Positions 42,441 through 54,853 of a DNA stretch of 64,000 nucleotides are shown one piece after another. A program made the position numbers and the translations under genes. The notes beneath the pieces are model-generated. The model searched no databases. It had not been told where the DNA came from and saw nothing but the letters and a program-made list of their open reading frames with translations. The stretch is from Poa pratensis (taxonomy: Eukaryota; Streptophyta; Magnoliopsida; Poales; Poaceae): contig CAMZMU010000020.1 in the NCBI GenBank assembly GCA_947311845.1, forward strand, positions 43,562,510-43,626,509, in the 5' to 3' direction. The stretch's first letter is position 1, and the number at the start of each line of letters is the position of its first letter.

Positions 42441-44173
42441 TGATGGCCCTTGACGTAGTTACCTGCGTCAAAAGAATATGGGTGAGGTTGAGACTCCAAG
42501 TGTAGAGTGTGTAGTATAGGAAAGACGGTTTTCCCCACGAGGGGTAACTCGAGGGTTTAATATCGAACTCTCGGGGAATCAGTAGTGAAAGATTTATCTT
42601 CTTATCCTTCTCTTGAAAACCCACAAAACAAAGTAAATTGTTTTGGCCCTCACCTCACCAAGTGGTTGTCAAGCACAAGGTGTGAGAATGATATCAAGAT
42701 AAAATGAATGCAAAATAGTAAATAAATATGCAATGATGATAAATAAATATACAAGGATGGTGGAAATAATGATGGATGATATTTTTGGGTTTTGTATTGT
42801 GAATGCAAGATGTAAAAGTGTTTTTGTATTTTCAGATTTTTAAATGGCAGAAAATGTAAAATGCTTAAAAGTTGTTGGAAAGGTGTTTCTTATGATTAAA
42901 AATGGACCGGGGTTCATGGTTTCACAAATGCACTCTCTCTTTAATAAAGTGGTAGACAATGGAACACTAGAATTAACATATGAGATTGCAACAAAAAGGT
43001 TTCATGAGAAGTTACTAATTATATGGGCATCACGTCCTAATATAGAATCTTTTGTTTATTAATCTCTCTTATACTCCACCAAGATGCGAACTAAATCATA
43101 ACACCTTAGTAATTAAGATAAATCAGAGCATAGCATTAAGTGTCATGACATGAAGTTAAAATAAGAACATGCTAGATCTAGTCATGGAGTAGTGGCAATG
43201 GTCACACCCACATCTCCGGTAGCAAGGTATTTTTCTTTATCCCTAGTGAGGCAACAAAGTAAGGTAAAAACCCAAGTGGATCGCGGAACTTTCTCTCACG
43301 TTCACCGCACAAGCCACCCCCCGTTACTCAAACTAATGCACACGTTCCCCCTCACACGCTCTCATACACATGCTTGATCAAAACAAGTAAACAAAAACGG
43401 GGTACATAATATGCATCTACTTTCATAACTGAAACAAAACTATTGCAATCTCAAACATATATTAACTCATATAAAGATCCACCACAAAGGTATTACATAG
43501 ATGACCGTAATCATGTTCAGCAGCTCATACGGTACTAATTAGTGAAGCTCAAGAGAGAGAGATACATAAGTTACTTCCACAAACCCATAGTCCAGGGGTG
43601 GACTACTCCCTCTTCATCATGGAGACGGTGGAGAAGTCGTTGGAGGAGATGGAGACCACACCGGCAGCGCCCCGCCGGAGTTTTCCCCCTCCAATCTGCA
43701 ACTCCAGGTCTCTGTTTCATGGTTTCTATGTTTCTGCGGCGCTCCTTTCCGAAGTGCGTCGGGGACTATTTTTATAGTCGTTTTTAGGTCAAGACGGAGG
43801 CTCGGGAAAAAAGATCGACGACAACGGAGCCACGAGGGCCAAGATGGTGGGTCCCACGCGGCCAAGGAATCTGGCCACGTGGGCCCCCCTCTTCTGGTCC
43901 TCGGGCCTCCGTTTGTTCGCTTCCTTCGCTCCCACGCTTTGTTCCTTCCAAAAACTGATGCTCGTAAATTTCCAGGTCATTTGGGTCCCTGAAACATCAA
44001 AATATAGAAAATAGGGTTTTCTGCCTGTGCAGGGTTAATTCCAGAAAAATAGGGAAACTATGAAATATTCCCAAAATCAATATAAAACAATGATATAACC
44101 CTCATATGATGCAAATATGATTGAAATATAAGTAATATAATGCAAAGTTCATGTATGCATTTTACATGCATCA
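42441..44173 (-). repeat. 3' LTR of the Athila-like element (1733 bp)
   Basis: This is the full-length LTR, next to the polypurine tract. It holds about 490 bp (roughly 43465-43960), including a GC-rich part, that the other LTR lacks. Confidence 0.92.
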
Positions 44174-44186
44174 ACATCCCCAAGCT
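44174..44186 (-). promoter_or_regulatory. Polypurine tract of the Athila-like element
   Basis: The minus strand reads AGCTTGGGGATGT immediately before the 3' LTR start TGATGCATG. Confidence 0.75.
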
Positions 44187-46560
44187 TAACCTATACTCGT
44201 CCTCGAGTATGAAGGTGATAAAACTAACATGGACTTTGCAATTTAATACTATCAAAGGATATCAAAGATGATTACTATTGCTACATAGAGTCAAATGATT
44301 CATTCTTCAAAGGAGTAGCAATACACAAGATAGATTATGAAGTGATATCAAATATTCAATGTAAGGATGTTCAATGATAATTCACAAAGTGTAACATAGA
44401 AGAAAGTACTATGGACCAAATGTATGCATAATGAAAAGTAAAAACATCCTATAATGGTCATAGAGTATTCTTATAAATCTGAATATAAAAGGTAAAACAT
44501 TACAAATGCTTCTAACTTCCAAATGGTAAAACCTTTGGAAAGATATATAAATGAGTAGAGGTAAAACATGAATAAGTTTCATCTAACTTCCAAATGCTTC
44601 TACTTAAGTTAATATTTGCAATGTGGTATTGGTGTCAAGCTCTCATTACCCCTATCATAGCATCTTGAATGTTTAAAGTTTAAAGTGAAAGCAAATATGA
44701 GTAGTATGCTTGACAAAGTATGGGTTGAATGTCTCATGCCCCGTGAATACGAGTACCTACACCACGGTGTTACTCAACTTGGGACAAAAAGTAAGTTCAA
44801 GTTAAGGTCATTGTAAGTAATATAATAGCGTCATCAAGAGCGTCAACTGGGGTACCTCTTGTCCCAGACATGGAACAAGCCCATGTCAAAATGACAAGAC
44901 AAACAAACAAAATGAACAATCTCCACACCCTTTTTATTTACTATTGGTATAGCTTTTTATTGTGGGGTGCATCACTGAAGGTTCACCATAGCATGTAAGT
45001 AAATTTCCACCATGAATGATGCATGGCTTAGATTAGCGGCCCAGGTGTCTCTCTAGCCATTTATAAAACTCATTAAACTCACTAAGTTTCCGCATTTATT
45101 TGGCACCATAATAAGCATCCATAAACAAAAGTACATGATATCAACAAAATATAAAGAGCACATTGAAAGCTTGCCATGTGACAGCACATATGAGCTAACT
45201 CCCAACCAAGACTCTTGTCAAGCTCACAACTTCATAATTTTAATCACAATGGGTCATGTTTATTAAGTGCAATAAAAGTAAGGTGTGCATCAAGTTCGTG
45301 AGAGCTCTTTAACCAACTTTTCCCATAACAATCAATAACACAAGCATTTTAATTCAGAAGTATAGATAATACAAAATAACATGATAAACATACTCGGAAT
45401 AGCATAAAGCTAATAGGTAGATATGGTGGACTCACTGGAAAAACTTTGGTTGAAGGTGTTGGAAACAAGTTTTTACTTGTTGGAATTTTTGGGCTAGCAA
45501 GAGGGAGAAAGTTGACCATCTAAATGCATGCATAAGTGTCCATAGAACTAACCAATCCATGTTAAACAAAGTAAATAACATTCAGCATCAAAACATGAAT
45601 AAAGATAGCTCTTGATAAAACACTTGCAAATTAATATTCATTAAAAGCATATGAATCATGCAACTATATATATCTTTTCGAATCAACTCAAACATCCCTT
45701 TCCCAATCTTTTTAATAGCATCCAACTTAATTCAACCCAAATTTCCAGTAGCTCTCTCATATATAAATGATAGTGGTGGTCTCAAGACAAACAAAAATCA
45801 AACCGAAATAAAAACAAATAAAAGACGCTCCAAGTTTATGCGATAAAGTGCATTGATCGAAAAACAGAAGTTAGACGTGTGCAAACCGAGAGTGTGTTGG
45901 TCCAGTGGGGTTGTCTTCACATCCCCAAGCTTATGGTCTTCACCATCCTTGGATAGCTCTTGGTGCATCTCCTCTAATCCCTGTGAAAAAACTTCAAAAC
46001 ACCGTTTCTCCCATTTCTTTTCTGTGGGGCGACATTAGTAGTGATAGACAAACGAATTGCTTGCTGCATAAATCCTTACAAAAATTCATATGAATGTCCA
46101 GAAAGTGTATAATGTTGTATGCCTACTTATAAACTCAATTGGATCAAAAAGATTCAAGTTAAAAGTTCAAAGAATGCATCAAACAAAATGGGACAGAATC
46201 TGTCCAGAAAAACAGCAGCAGCAAAACGTATTTTTCTACCCTACTTAAATATGTCGAAAAATTCTGAACAAATTCATGCTTACAGAGGATGAAAAGTTGC
46301 AACTACAGTTCAAATATCAGCTCATTCGGAGTTACATAATAGGAATAAAAATCATACCGTGCACAGATTCGTGCTGGAATAAAATCTCCGAATGCAAATA
46401 GCAACTTTTTCAAACCAAAATAGGTAAAACTTGGCACTTTATTAAAAATTCCAGAAACAAAACTAAAAACTAAGTCTCTTGTTACAGCAAGAGGACACAA
46501 AGAAAATCAAAAATAAAAACAACCGGGTTGCCTCCCGTAAAGCGCTTTCTTTATAGCCAT
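44187..46560 (-). other. Non-coding region where pol would be expected
   Basis: This is a stretch of 2.4 kb without any ORF longer than about 65 residues and without polymerase motifs on either strand. It is AT-rich and ends, on the coding strand, just after the gag-pro frame. Autonomous Athila elements have reverse transcriptase and integrase here. Confidence 0.7.
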
Positions 46561-46584
46561 GTAGCTAGGCTTCTTACTTGATAT

Positions 46585-47040
46585 TTATTGTGGACGAAGC
46601 TCATGAGGGAGCTTGAACTTTGATGTGTCCCTCTTCCTTGGGAAGTGTTCCATGCACTTCTTGTGTGGAAACTGAAACTTCACATTCCCTTCTTTTGAAT
46701 CAATGATAGCACCTGTGGTACGAAGAAAAGGTCTTCCAAGAATAATTGGACTAGAGGTTTTATTCCCCATATCCATGATTAGAAAATCAACAGGTACAAA
46801 TGTCATATGCAACTCTACCATAACATCACTTACTTTTCTAAAGCATGTTTAATGGAATCATCAGCAAGTGCAAGTTCAATAGAGCATTTTTCAAGATTTT
46901 TAATTCAAGTACTTCATATAATTCTTTAGATAAAACAGAGACACTAGATCCTAGATCTAATATAGCATGGTGTGTCTCTTTTCCAATGGTTACTAGTACT
47001 TTGGGAATCCATATATCCCCAAGCTTAGGTGGTATCATAG
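46585..47040 (-). pseudogene. Athila-like protease domain
   Basis: One frame reads PPKLGDIWIPKVLVTIGKET followed by AILDLGSSVSVLSKELYE, the aspartic protease active site (DLGSS in place of DTGA/DSGA). A second frame reads VPVDFLIMDMGNKTSSPIIL and GRPFLRTTGAIIDSKEGNVK, the typical end of the domain. A frameshift near 46830 separates the two. The frame ends KLPHELRPQ-stop. Confidence 0.8.
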
Positions 47041-47070
47041 CTTCTTGGTTGTACCTAGCAATCTTTTCTT

Positions 47071-48400
47071 TTAAACATGATTAGCAATATAAGAACCAAA
47101 ACCTGCTTGGTTAACATTAATAGAAGGATCACTTGCAAATTTTTGTAAGATAGATATTAATTCATGCAAGCTACAATTCTCTAAGTCAAGCAATGGTTCC
47201 TTGACTTCACTAAGCATTTTAACTTCCTCAACTTTTCTCTCTTTCATTACCATAATAGTTTCCTTAGCAATTCTCTCTTGCTCATGAATATGTTCCCAAG
47301 ATTTATTTATAACCTCTTGACAATATTTAATTGTTTCCTCATGTTTTTGAGCTATAATGGTGTTCTTTAATGAGGAAACTTCCTTAGTGAGCTGATCTAC
47401 CCTTTCAAACAAAGAGTTTGTTTTTCAAACTTAGATATAAATTCCTTATTAAGCTCCTTTTGAGTAGATATAAATGATCTAATGGTGTTTTCCAAATCAC
47501 TAGAAACATTACTACTAGTGGCATATTTGTTTGGCACATATGGGGGTTTATTATAGGAATTAATTGTTATTACCATACCCATTATTACCATAGTTCCTAA
47601 TGAAGTTAACATCAACATTTTCAGGATTATTACCAACTAGTTCTTGCAAAGGCACATTTTCAATATTTTGTTTATTAATGAAAGCAAGAATAGTGTCCAT
47701 TTTAGATGACAAATCATTTGTTTCTTCTATGGAGTTTACTTTCTTAGATGGATTAGGTGCTCTATCAGTATGCCATTGACTATAGTTTTGCAAAATACTT
47801 TCCAATATGTTCTTAGCTTCTACTATAGTTTTTCCCATAAAAGCCCTCCAGCAGCGAATCAAGAATATTTCTAGACATGTAATTTAGACCATTGTAAAAA
47901 GAGTGTAATATGGTCCATTCATTGACCCCATGTGATGGACAAGTTCTAAGCATAAGTTTTATCCTATCCCAAGCCATGCAACATGTTCATTTTCATTTTG
48001 CCTAAAAGAAAGAATATTGTTTCTATTTTGCAAAATTTTAACAGGAGGATAGTATTTCTTAATGAAAGCTTCTTTTAGATCATCCCAAGAATTAATGCTA
48101 CAGTAGGTAATGAATGCAACCACTCTTTAGCTTTTCCTCTAAGTGAGAAAGGAAATAACTTCAGTTTTAGAATATCACTTTCCACATTTTTAAATTTTGC
48201 ATGTCACATATTTCAACAAAATCATGAAGATGCATAGAGGCATCCTCCATAGCACTACCGCCAAATTGTTCCCTAGTTATCAAGTTCAACAAACTAGACT
48301 TACTTCATAACTATCAGCATTTATCAGGTGTGGCAATGGGCCTAGCAATAAATTGATCATTTGGAGTGTTTGTGTAATCACACAACTTAGTTTTTCTCCC
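47071..48400 (-). pseudogene. Athila-like gag, frameshifted
   Basis: Fragments in several frames match the Gag layout of Athila/Tat-type elements. FRQNENEH-type coding lies near 48000, GKTIVEAKNILESILQNYSQ and WHTDRAPNPSKKVNSIEET at 47740-47830, then an Asn/Gly-rich stretch (NYGNNGYGNNN) and a coiled coil (FERVDQLTKEVSSLKNTIIA). At least three frame changes are needed, so no intact protein is made. Confidence 0.7.
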
Positions 48401-48642
48401 ATTTTTGCAAGTTTTTATGTGTTTTTTAATTTTTTATGCAAAACTGAAAATAAAAATGCAAACCGAAATATAAATATGATATGCAAGACAATAACAAAAC
48501 AAAATAAAATGCTTTGAAGGTAAAGATGGATAAGATGATGCTCACGTAGGTGCAACCTCCCCAAGCTTAGGTGTTTGCACAAGTTGGTGATGAAGTTGAC
48601 TTTGTTGTGAGATACCCTTGGATAAACCTTTACAGCAATGAT

Positions 48643-48660
48643 TCCCCGGCAACGGCGCCA
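48643..48660 (-). promoter_or_regulatory. Primer binding site (Asp tRNA)
   Basis: The minus strand reads TGGCGCCGTTGCCGGGGA, complementary to the 3' end of Asp tRNA, 11 bases inside the 5' LTR. This primer choice is typical of Athila-type elements. Confidence 0.9.
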
Positions 48661-48671
48661 GAAACCTGTCT

Positions 48672-49917
48672 TGATGGCCCTTGACGTAGTTACCTGCGTC
48701 AAAAGAATATGGGTTAGGTTGAGACTCCAAGTGCAGAGTGTGTAGTATAGGAAAGACGGTTTTCCCCATGAGGGGTGACTCGAGGGTTTAATATCGAACT
48801 CTCGGGGAATCAGTAGTGAAAGATTTATCTTCTTATCCTTCTCTTGAAAACCTACAAAACAAAGTAAATTGTTTTGGCCCTCAACCTCACCAAGTGGTTG
48901 TCAAGCACAAGGTGTGAGAATGATATCAAGATAAAATGAATGCAAACAGTAAATAAATATGCAATGATGATAAATAAATATGCAAGGATGGTGGAAATAA
49001 TGATGGATGATATTTTTGGGTTTTGTATTGTGAATGCAAGATGTAAAAGTGTTTTTGTATTTTCGGATTTTTAAAGGCAGAAAATGTAAAATGCTTAAAA
49101 GTTGTTGGAAAGGTGTTTCTTATGATTAAAAATGGACCGGGGTTCATGGTTTCACAAATGCACTCTCTCTTTAATAAAGTGGTAGACAATGGAACACTAG
49201 AATTAACATATGAGATTGCAACAAAAGGTTTCATGACAAGTTACTAATTATATGGGCATCACGTCCTAACATAGAGATCTTTTGTTTATTAATCTCTCTT
49301 ATACTCCACCAAGATGCGAACTAAATCATACACCTTAGTAATTAAGATAAATCAGAGCATAGCATTAAGTGTCATGACATGAAGTTAAAATAAGAACATG
49401 CTAGATCTAGTCATGGAGTAGTGGCAATGGTCACACCCACATCTCCGGTAGCAAGGTATTTTTCTTTATCCCTAGTGAGGCAACAAAGTAAGGTAAAAAC
49501 CCAAGTGGATCGCGGAACTTTCTCTCACGTTCACCGCACTAGCCACCCCCCGTTCTCCAACTAATTCACACGTTCCCCCTCACACGCTCTCATACACATG
49601 CTTGATCAAAACAAGTAAACAAGAACGGGGTACATAATATGCATCTACTTTCATAACTGAAACAAAACTATTGCAATCTCAAACATATATTAACTCATAA
49701 ATTTCCAGGTCATTTGGACGTCGTTTGGGTCCCTGAAACATCAAAATATAGAAAATAGGGTTTTCTGCCTGTGTAGGGTTAATTCCAGAAAAATAGGGAA
49801 ACTATGAAATATTCCCAAAATCAATATAAAACAATGATATAACCCTCATATGATGCAAATATGATTGAAATATAATTAATATAATGCAAAGTTCATGTAT
49901 GCATTTTACATGCATCA
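48672..49917 (-). repeat. 5' LTR of the Athila-like element (1246 bp, internally deleted)
   Basis: It matches the 3' LTR except for a deletion of about 490 bp near 49700, where AACTCA is joined to TAAATTTCCAGG, and an extra GGACGTCGTTT-like stretch just after. Confidence 0.9.
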
Positions 49918-52220
49918 CCAGCGCCTTCTCGTTTGACTAGAAAAGAAACGTCAACCGAATGACTGTGGCGGAGCTACCTCCGACCAGCGCCATCTCGTTT
50001 GACTACAAAAAAAATAGGGGCATCGTTCCTCCATTCCTTCGACTGTGGCGGTTCCCCCAGTCCATCGCCTCGGGAATGGGGAGTGGTACCCCCAGACACA
50101 CCCCCCAACTCTACGGAAATTAAATCTCAAAGTCATAATATCTCATGACGCACAGTTCATGAATAACAAGCAAAATCTGCATATACATGGCATGACAATA
50201 TGTAATCAAATAAGCAAACAACATCGCAAGACTGGTCATAGCAAGTGGTCAGCTTGCCTCGGGGTCACGTGGTTGTCCTCTCGTTCGTCGGTGAAGTGAA
50301 GACGTCGCGGACTCGGGCATCGGTAGCCCTACACCGCGCCACCGGGATGGTATCACACATAATACGCGCTGCCCGAAAAATTTACTGGAAAGATGCGAAA
50401 TCTATACCATTGGACAGATCTCGCAAAGATAGGAATTTAGAAATTTGGATCACCAAATTTGGAGCTGTGGTTTGGGAGAAAACGGTGAGCGAAAGATAAC
50501 TATCTGCTGCCCAGTGCGGCAGATAGCAGGTTTTTGTGGATAGGGCTGGGCTAGTGGCGCCTTCCCGTAAATACGCTTTCCTGCGCCGAAAGCATAAAAG
50601 AAAAACACACTTTGACTTATCCTGACAGTGGGCCGGGGTGGAGGTGGTGGCCCACATGTCATTGGCTCGGCTGCCCCACGCCAGCGTCGTCTTCAAGCTC
50701 GTGTCGAGCACGGTCGCGCGAGCAGGGGCTCCGGTGGCGCCGGTTGCCGGTGCTCCGCAACGCTCCGCCATGCGCCGGTGGCGGGAGAGGGACCGCGCCG
50801 CTGCGCCGCGTCCAGGGGACGGTCTGGGGAGCCGGGGAGCCACGGGAGGGTGGCGGCCCGAGCTCCACCGAGCTCGGCCATGGAGGCCGTCTTTGATCTC
50901 GCACCACCATCGCTCCTAGGACGAACAGAGGGCGGGGAAGGGACGGAGGCGGCGTACTGCGGCCAGGGGGAGGGGCTAGGGGCGCGGAGAGGCTGGAGGG
51001 GTTCGAGTTCGAGCTTGACCATGCTTCGGTGGTCTCGGCCAAAACTCGGAGCTCGGCCAGGGTTTCGCTACTGGAAAGAAGCTGGGATGGCTCCGGGGAG
51101 GAGGGAGGGTGTGGTGCGTTGAAATGGGGTGGGGGTCTGGGGTCCTTTTGATAGCCCGAGAGGGGAGAGGTAGGTCGGGGCTGTTGCGGCCATCAATGGC
51201 GTTGAGGTCACGGCTTACGCCATTCCGGCCACAGGAGAGGGGATAAGGAGGGGGAGAGGGATAGGGCAGCCGTGCTGGATGCACAGTTCCGCACGAGGTC
51301 TACTGCAGCAGGAGATAAGGCCGGAGCTGGGATTAGGATTAAGCAGGTTTAGCTCGTGCCAAAGCCGGCATGTCCAGAGCGCGACGCGAATGGCGTCGAT
51401 CACGTTCCCGGTGACTCGGGGCACCAAATACAAAACGAGTTGCGTCACTATGTTGCAAATCTACTACAAACAACATCTAGCAAGCAAAACACCAAATTGG
51501 GACAAAATTCCAGTACAAAGTTTTGAAAAATTCAAATGCACTCAAGGTGTTCGATGAAATGAAAATGGACTTCCTCTATCCCAATGGGGCTAGGATTTTT
51601 ACTAGTGATGTTGCACTGGTATGTGAGTAATGTGGTCAAGTTTCACTCAATTTGGAGAAGGTTTCATGTGTAAACATTTTCGGGTTTCGAAATGGCAGAA
51701 GGTGTTCGATGGATGTTCTGCAAGAAAAAGTTGGTCCAAATGATCCCAAATTTCTGTGGGAGGCTTCTAATGGGACAGGGAACACTTCCTCAGGTGGTCA
51801 AGATTTATGGTGGAGTGGAAGTAGGGTTTTGGATTTAATGGCCCGGTAGTGGCAGATTTATGTTCATGCATATATAGGATATACATGAGGATAGGTGTTT
51901 CTAGAATTTTTGGCGGAATTTTCTAAGCAAGATAAAGGAGAGTTGCTTTGGAGAGGCGGTATATTGGGTTTGCTTTTCTATAGAAAAGGCATTAAGGTTT
52001 TATAAAGAAAACCCTAATGAACAGAATCAAAGGTGATCGGAAATATTCAGAGAATATTCCCGGGGTTGGGACAAAGAGAGGTACATGATCTCAACATCAA
52101 TCACCAAAAGTTTAAATGAGTTTTGATAAAATTCAGAGAAATCCAAGTTAAAAGGTTTTCGAATTTTTTTAGTTCACCCCTTTTTTCAGAAAACCGGTTA
52201 GTGAAATCCGGGGTGTTACA

Positions 52221-52236
52221 GAACTACCCCCCTTAA
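52221..52236 (-). promoter_or_regulatory. Polypurine tract of the second gypsy-like element
   Basis: The minus strand reads TTAAGGGGGGTAGTTC directly before the 3' LTR start TGTAACACCCC. Confidence 0.8.
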
Positions 52237-52239
52237 AAG

Positions 52240-52257
52240 AATCGCGTCCTCGCGATT
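52240..52257 (-). promoter_or_regulatory. Hairpin beside the polypurine tract (second element)
   Basis: AATCGCG and CGCGATT form a 7-bp perfect stem around TCCT, at the same distance from the polypurine tract as the AATCTCG/CGAGATT hairpin of the chromovirus. The stem differs at one pair (T-A against G-C) in a compensated way. Confidence 0.6.
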
Positions 52258-52260
52258 TTC

Positions 52261-54836
52261 GAGGTTAGTGACATACCTTTAGATTGACCTGTTGGTCAAC
52301 CTTATTCCTTTCCGTTTTCTCTTGATCTTCTCATCTGTCTTGACAGGTTCTTTGATCTTGACTTCAATGCCATAAGCGGGCTTTTTATTGGGCTTGGGTA
52401 ACTGAAATCATCATCTGATAGGCTCTTGTCTATCGTCTCAACTTGTACTGACAACAGTACGGTTCTCAGACCGGGGTCAAGTTGAAATTCTCCGTTGTTG
52501 TTCAGCCATCACACAACTCCCGGTTGACCATTGTGGTCATTTTGGGATTCATGCGCCAACCGTACCACGTATGTACTTTGATCCTTGGCTGTACTGGTCC
52601 ATCTTACCATCATTTGCATGAAAGATTTAGGGACTCAATCTTTATGGACCATGGGTCTTGTCCGGTCTGAAAGGTACCAATCTTATCATATGGTTTTCTC
52701 ATCACCTAGGCATCTTTTGACGTTGATAGCCTTTCCATAGATCTGACTTTAGCCACTTGATATCCATATTAGGAACTCTGAGAAAGTTGAACGAATCTCC
52801 CGGATGCTGGGAGTTTTGATGGCACGGCTGACAATTTTTCTGATGGCAAGCTGACTTTGTTTTCGTGCCACCACAATTTGCGTACTGCCATCTTGGCACA
52901 TTTGTGTTTCCTCGGGGCGAGAGGAATGAAGATTTCATGAGCTAGGAGTGATGTACTAATGGCGCCGCTTCCATCAATGTTTGTTGAAACCACTAAGCAT
53001 GTGGACTTTTATTTCTGACTTTAGAGCTGAAATTTTGGACACTTATTTCCATATTGCCTTATTCCCCTTGCGTCTGCGAGAGGTGTGTAGTGATCGAACA
53101 GATCCATAGACTTCAATATCTTCACCAGGACGGTTGATGGAGATGAGGTCTTCTTGTCCGTTTATTTCTGCTAGCTTCTACTCGACATAACTGGCGAAAT
53201 CTGAATAGTCGGTGACAGTATGCCTGTAACCACGCTGGTAGCGAGATAATTTCTTGACTCGCATACGTATAGGCAATCTATTTCCTTTTGTTGATTCTGA
53301 CTGTTATGCAAGCTGAGTAGTTGTTCCAACGTGTAACATGATCATCCGAGAAATTCTCTGGTTGCATAACCGTGTCCTTCCTTGTATTTCTTTGACGCTC
53401 GGGCTCAAGTTATACCCATATTATTTGAATTTTGTAGTGCGGGTTCAGCTCCAAGGTGAGCCAAAAGTTGTTGTACCAGTAATGGACCAAACTTCTGAAA
53501 TTATTCCGAGAAGACTGAATGATTTTTCTGGGGCGCTCGAGGTGTCGCGTTCATGTACGCACATACTAAAATTTCGACGGTCGCGTAGCTTTATTTCCGG
53601 ATTAGCAGTGCCTTGAAAATATTCTGCTTCATACTTGTACGGGTGGTACTTGATGAAATTTTAATGGGGGCGTGGCTTCCTTTGCACAGCTGAGTGGAGG
53701 GAGTGCTTACTTGCTTCAGCGGGACCTTGTGGGCATGATGATCATGATGGTACTCCCACGCTTATCGAAATATTTGAGCACAACTATTTTTCCATAGTCT
53801 CGACGGTTGCGGGAATATTGGTGATTCCAAAATGCATCGCTGAAATTCTGGCAAATCCTACCGGTGGTACGAGTTGATGTCAGACTGTCGTCGAGGCATA
53901 CCTCCCTTTATATGTAAGTCCATCTTGGAAAATACTTGAGCTTCATTTCTCGTGGCGCGGATATTGCTGATTCTCGAGCGTATCGGTTTCAAAAGAATGA
54001 CGCCTGATGATAAATCTTGTACACGGTGTAGTATTTCTTCCAACATGAGGCTGCTTGTTGGGGAGAAATATTCTGTACTCGTTGTAAAATATTTGACCGG
54101 ACAGACGCTTGCTTCGTTTGCACAGAACGAGCTGGATTGGGCATTATATATTTCCACTAGTTTGATGCATATGAGTGTCATCGTAATCCAGGCAACCAAG
54201 AATATTTCCATATTTGCAAACCTCATTCCTAGCGTCCAGCTAATACGTGTTTTGCTTTGTTCTGACTGACTGGGTGCTAGGATCCTTATTTCTGGCAAAC
54301 TGTTGAGTTGTTCTTCCTCCTGTCGGGTTTGGATTATGGAGAGCTGACACAATCTTTTGGTAGAACTCCTGCGGAATTAACACAAGGCGGAAAACAAAAC
54401 TCGGCAAATTTTTGGAAAACCAAAAAGAATCGAACCATGAAGAAGCAAATAAAATCGCAAAATTTCCCGGCTTAAGTAACATAGGCACAAAACCGCCACT
54501 CATACTAACCTCAGCTTATGGGGAAGAGGGAACTTCCTAAAAGTTTCACTTGGAAACCGACTATGGAGAGAAAATATGTACCATGGTTAGCAAGAATGGT
54601 GGGGATAGCTATGCAGCTGGATTTGGGTCTTATCTACTAGGTGATGTCGATTACTTCTCATGGAAGAAACCGATGAGCCTTATGGTGGAAGATTGAGACA
54701 AGAATCTACTGCACCATACCGTTGTCTGACAATAGCCATGCTGGTTAGGCAGAGATGCATTAAATCCATCGGGCCCTTTGTCGGGCGCAGGTGTGGTTGG
54801 TCTTTCCATGCTAGGGTAGTCTACAGCCAGCCTGGT
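52261..54836 (-). other. Internal region of the second gypsy-like element, no gag-pol
   Basis: There are 2.6 kb between the hairpin and the primer binding site. The longest frame (164 residues, minus strand, 53858-54352) resembles no Gag, protease, polymerase or integrase. Repeated motifs such as GGAATATT and TTTCGACGGTCGCG-like segments occur, suggesting degraded or internally repetitive DNA. The element would have to be mobilised in trans. Confidence 0.55.
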
Positions 54837-54848
54837 GCTCTGATACCA
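54837..54848 (-). promoter_or_regulatory. Primer binding site of the second gypsy-like element
   Basis: The minus strand reads TGGTATCAGAGC (initiator Met tRNA), five bases inside the right LTR. Confidence 0.88.
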
Positions 54849-54853
54849 TGCTC

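Larger units (their letters stand above)
42441..49917 (-). mobile_element. Athila-like non-autonomous LTR retrotransposon
   Basis: Both LTRs start and end TGATGGCCC...ATGCATCA on the plus strand and are flanked by CCAGC (42436-42440 and 49918-49922). The primer binding site matches Asp tRNA, as in Athila-type gypsy elements. The internal region encodes gag and a protease-like domain but no reverse transcriptase, RNase H or integrase. About 2.4 kb between protease and 3' LTR is non-coding. It is therefore a gag-pro-only derivative needing a partner. The insertion site is inside the 66-bp array of the host LTR. Confidence 0.9.
40937..52220 (-). repeat. 3' LTR of the second gypsy-like element (truncated, interrupted)
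   Basis: The copy matches 55162-58996 once the nested element and its extra CCAGC are removed (about 3.8 kb). The junction to copia at 40937 shares TGGCC between LTR and copia, consistent with a deletion by short homology. The GC-rich core lies at about 50610-51340. Confidence 0.88.

Noticed and set aside
53858..54352. 164-residue ORF in the second gypsy-like element
   Set aside because: No Gag, protease, polymerase or integrase motif is visible and composition is unremarkable. It is listed as part of the non-coding internal region.
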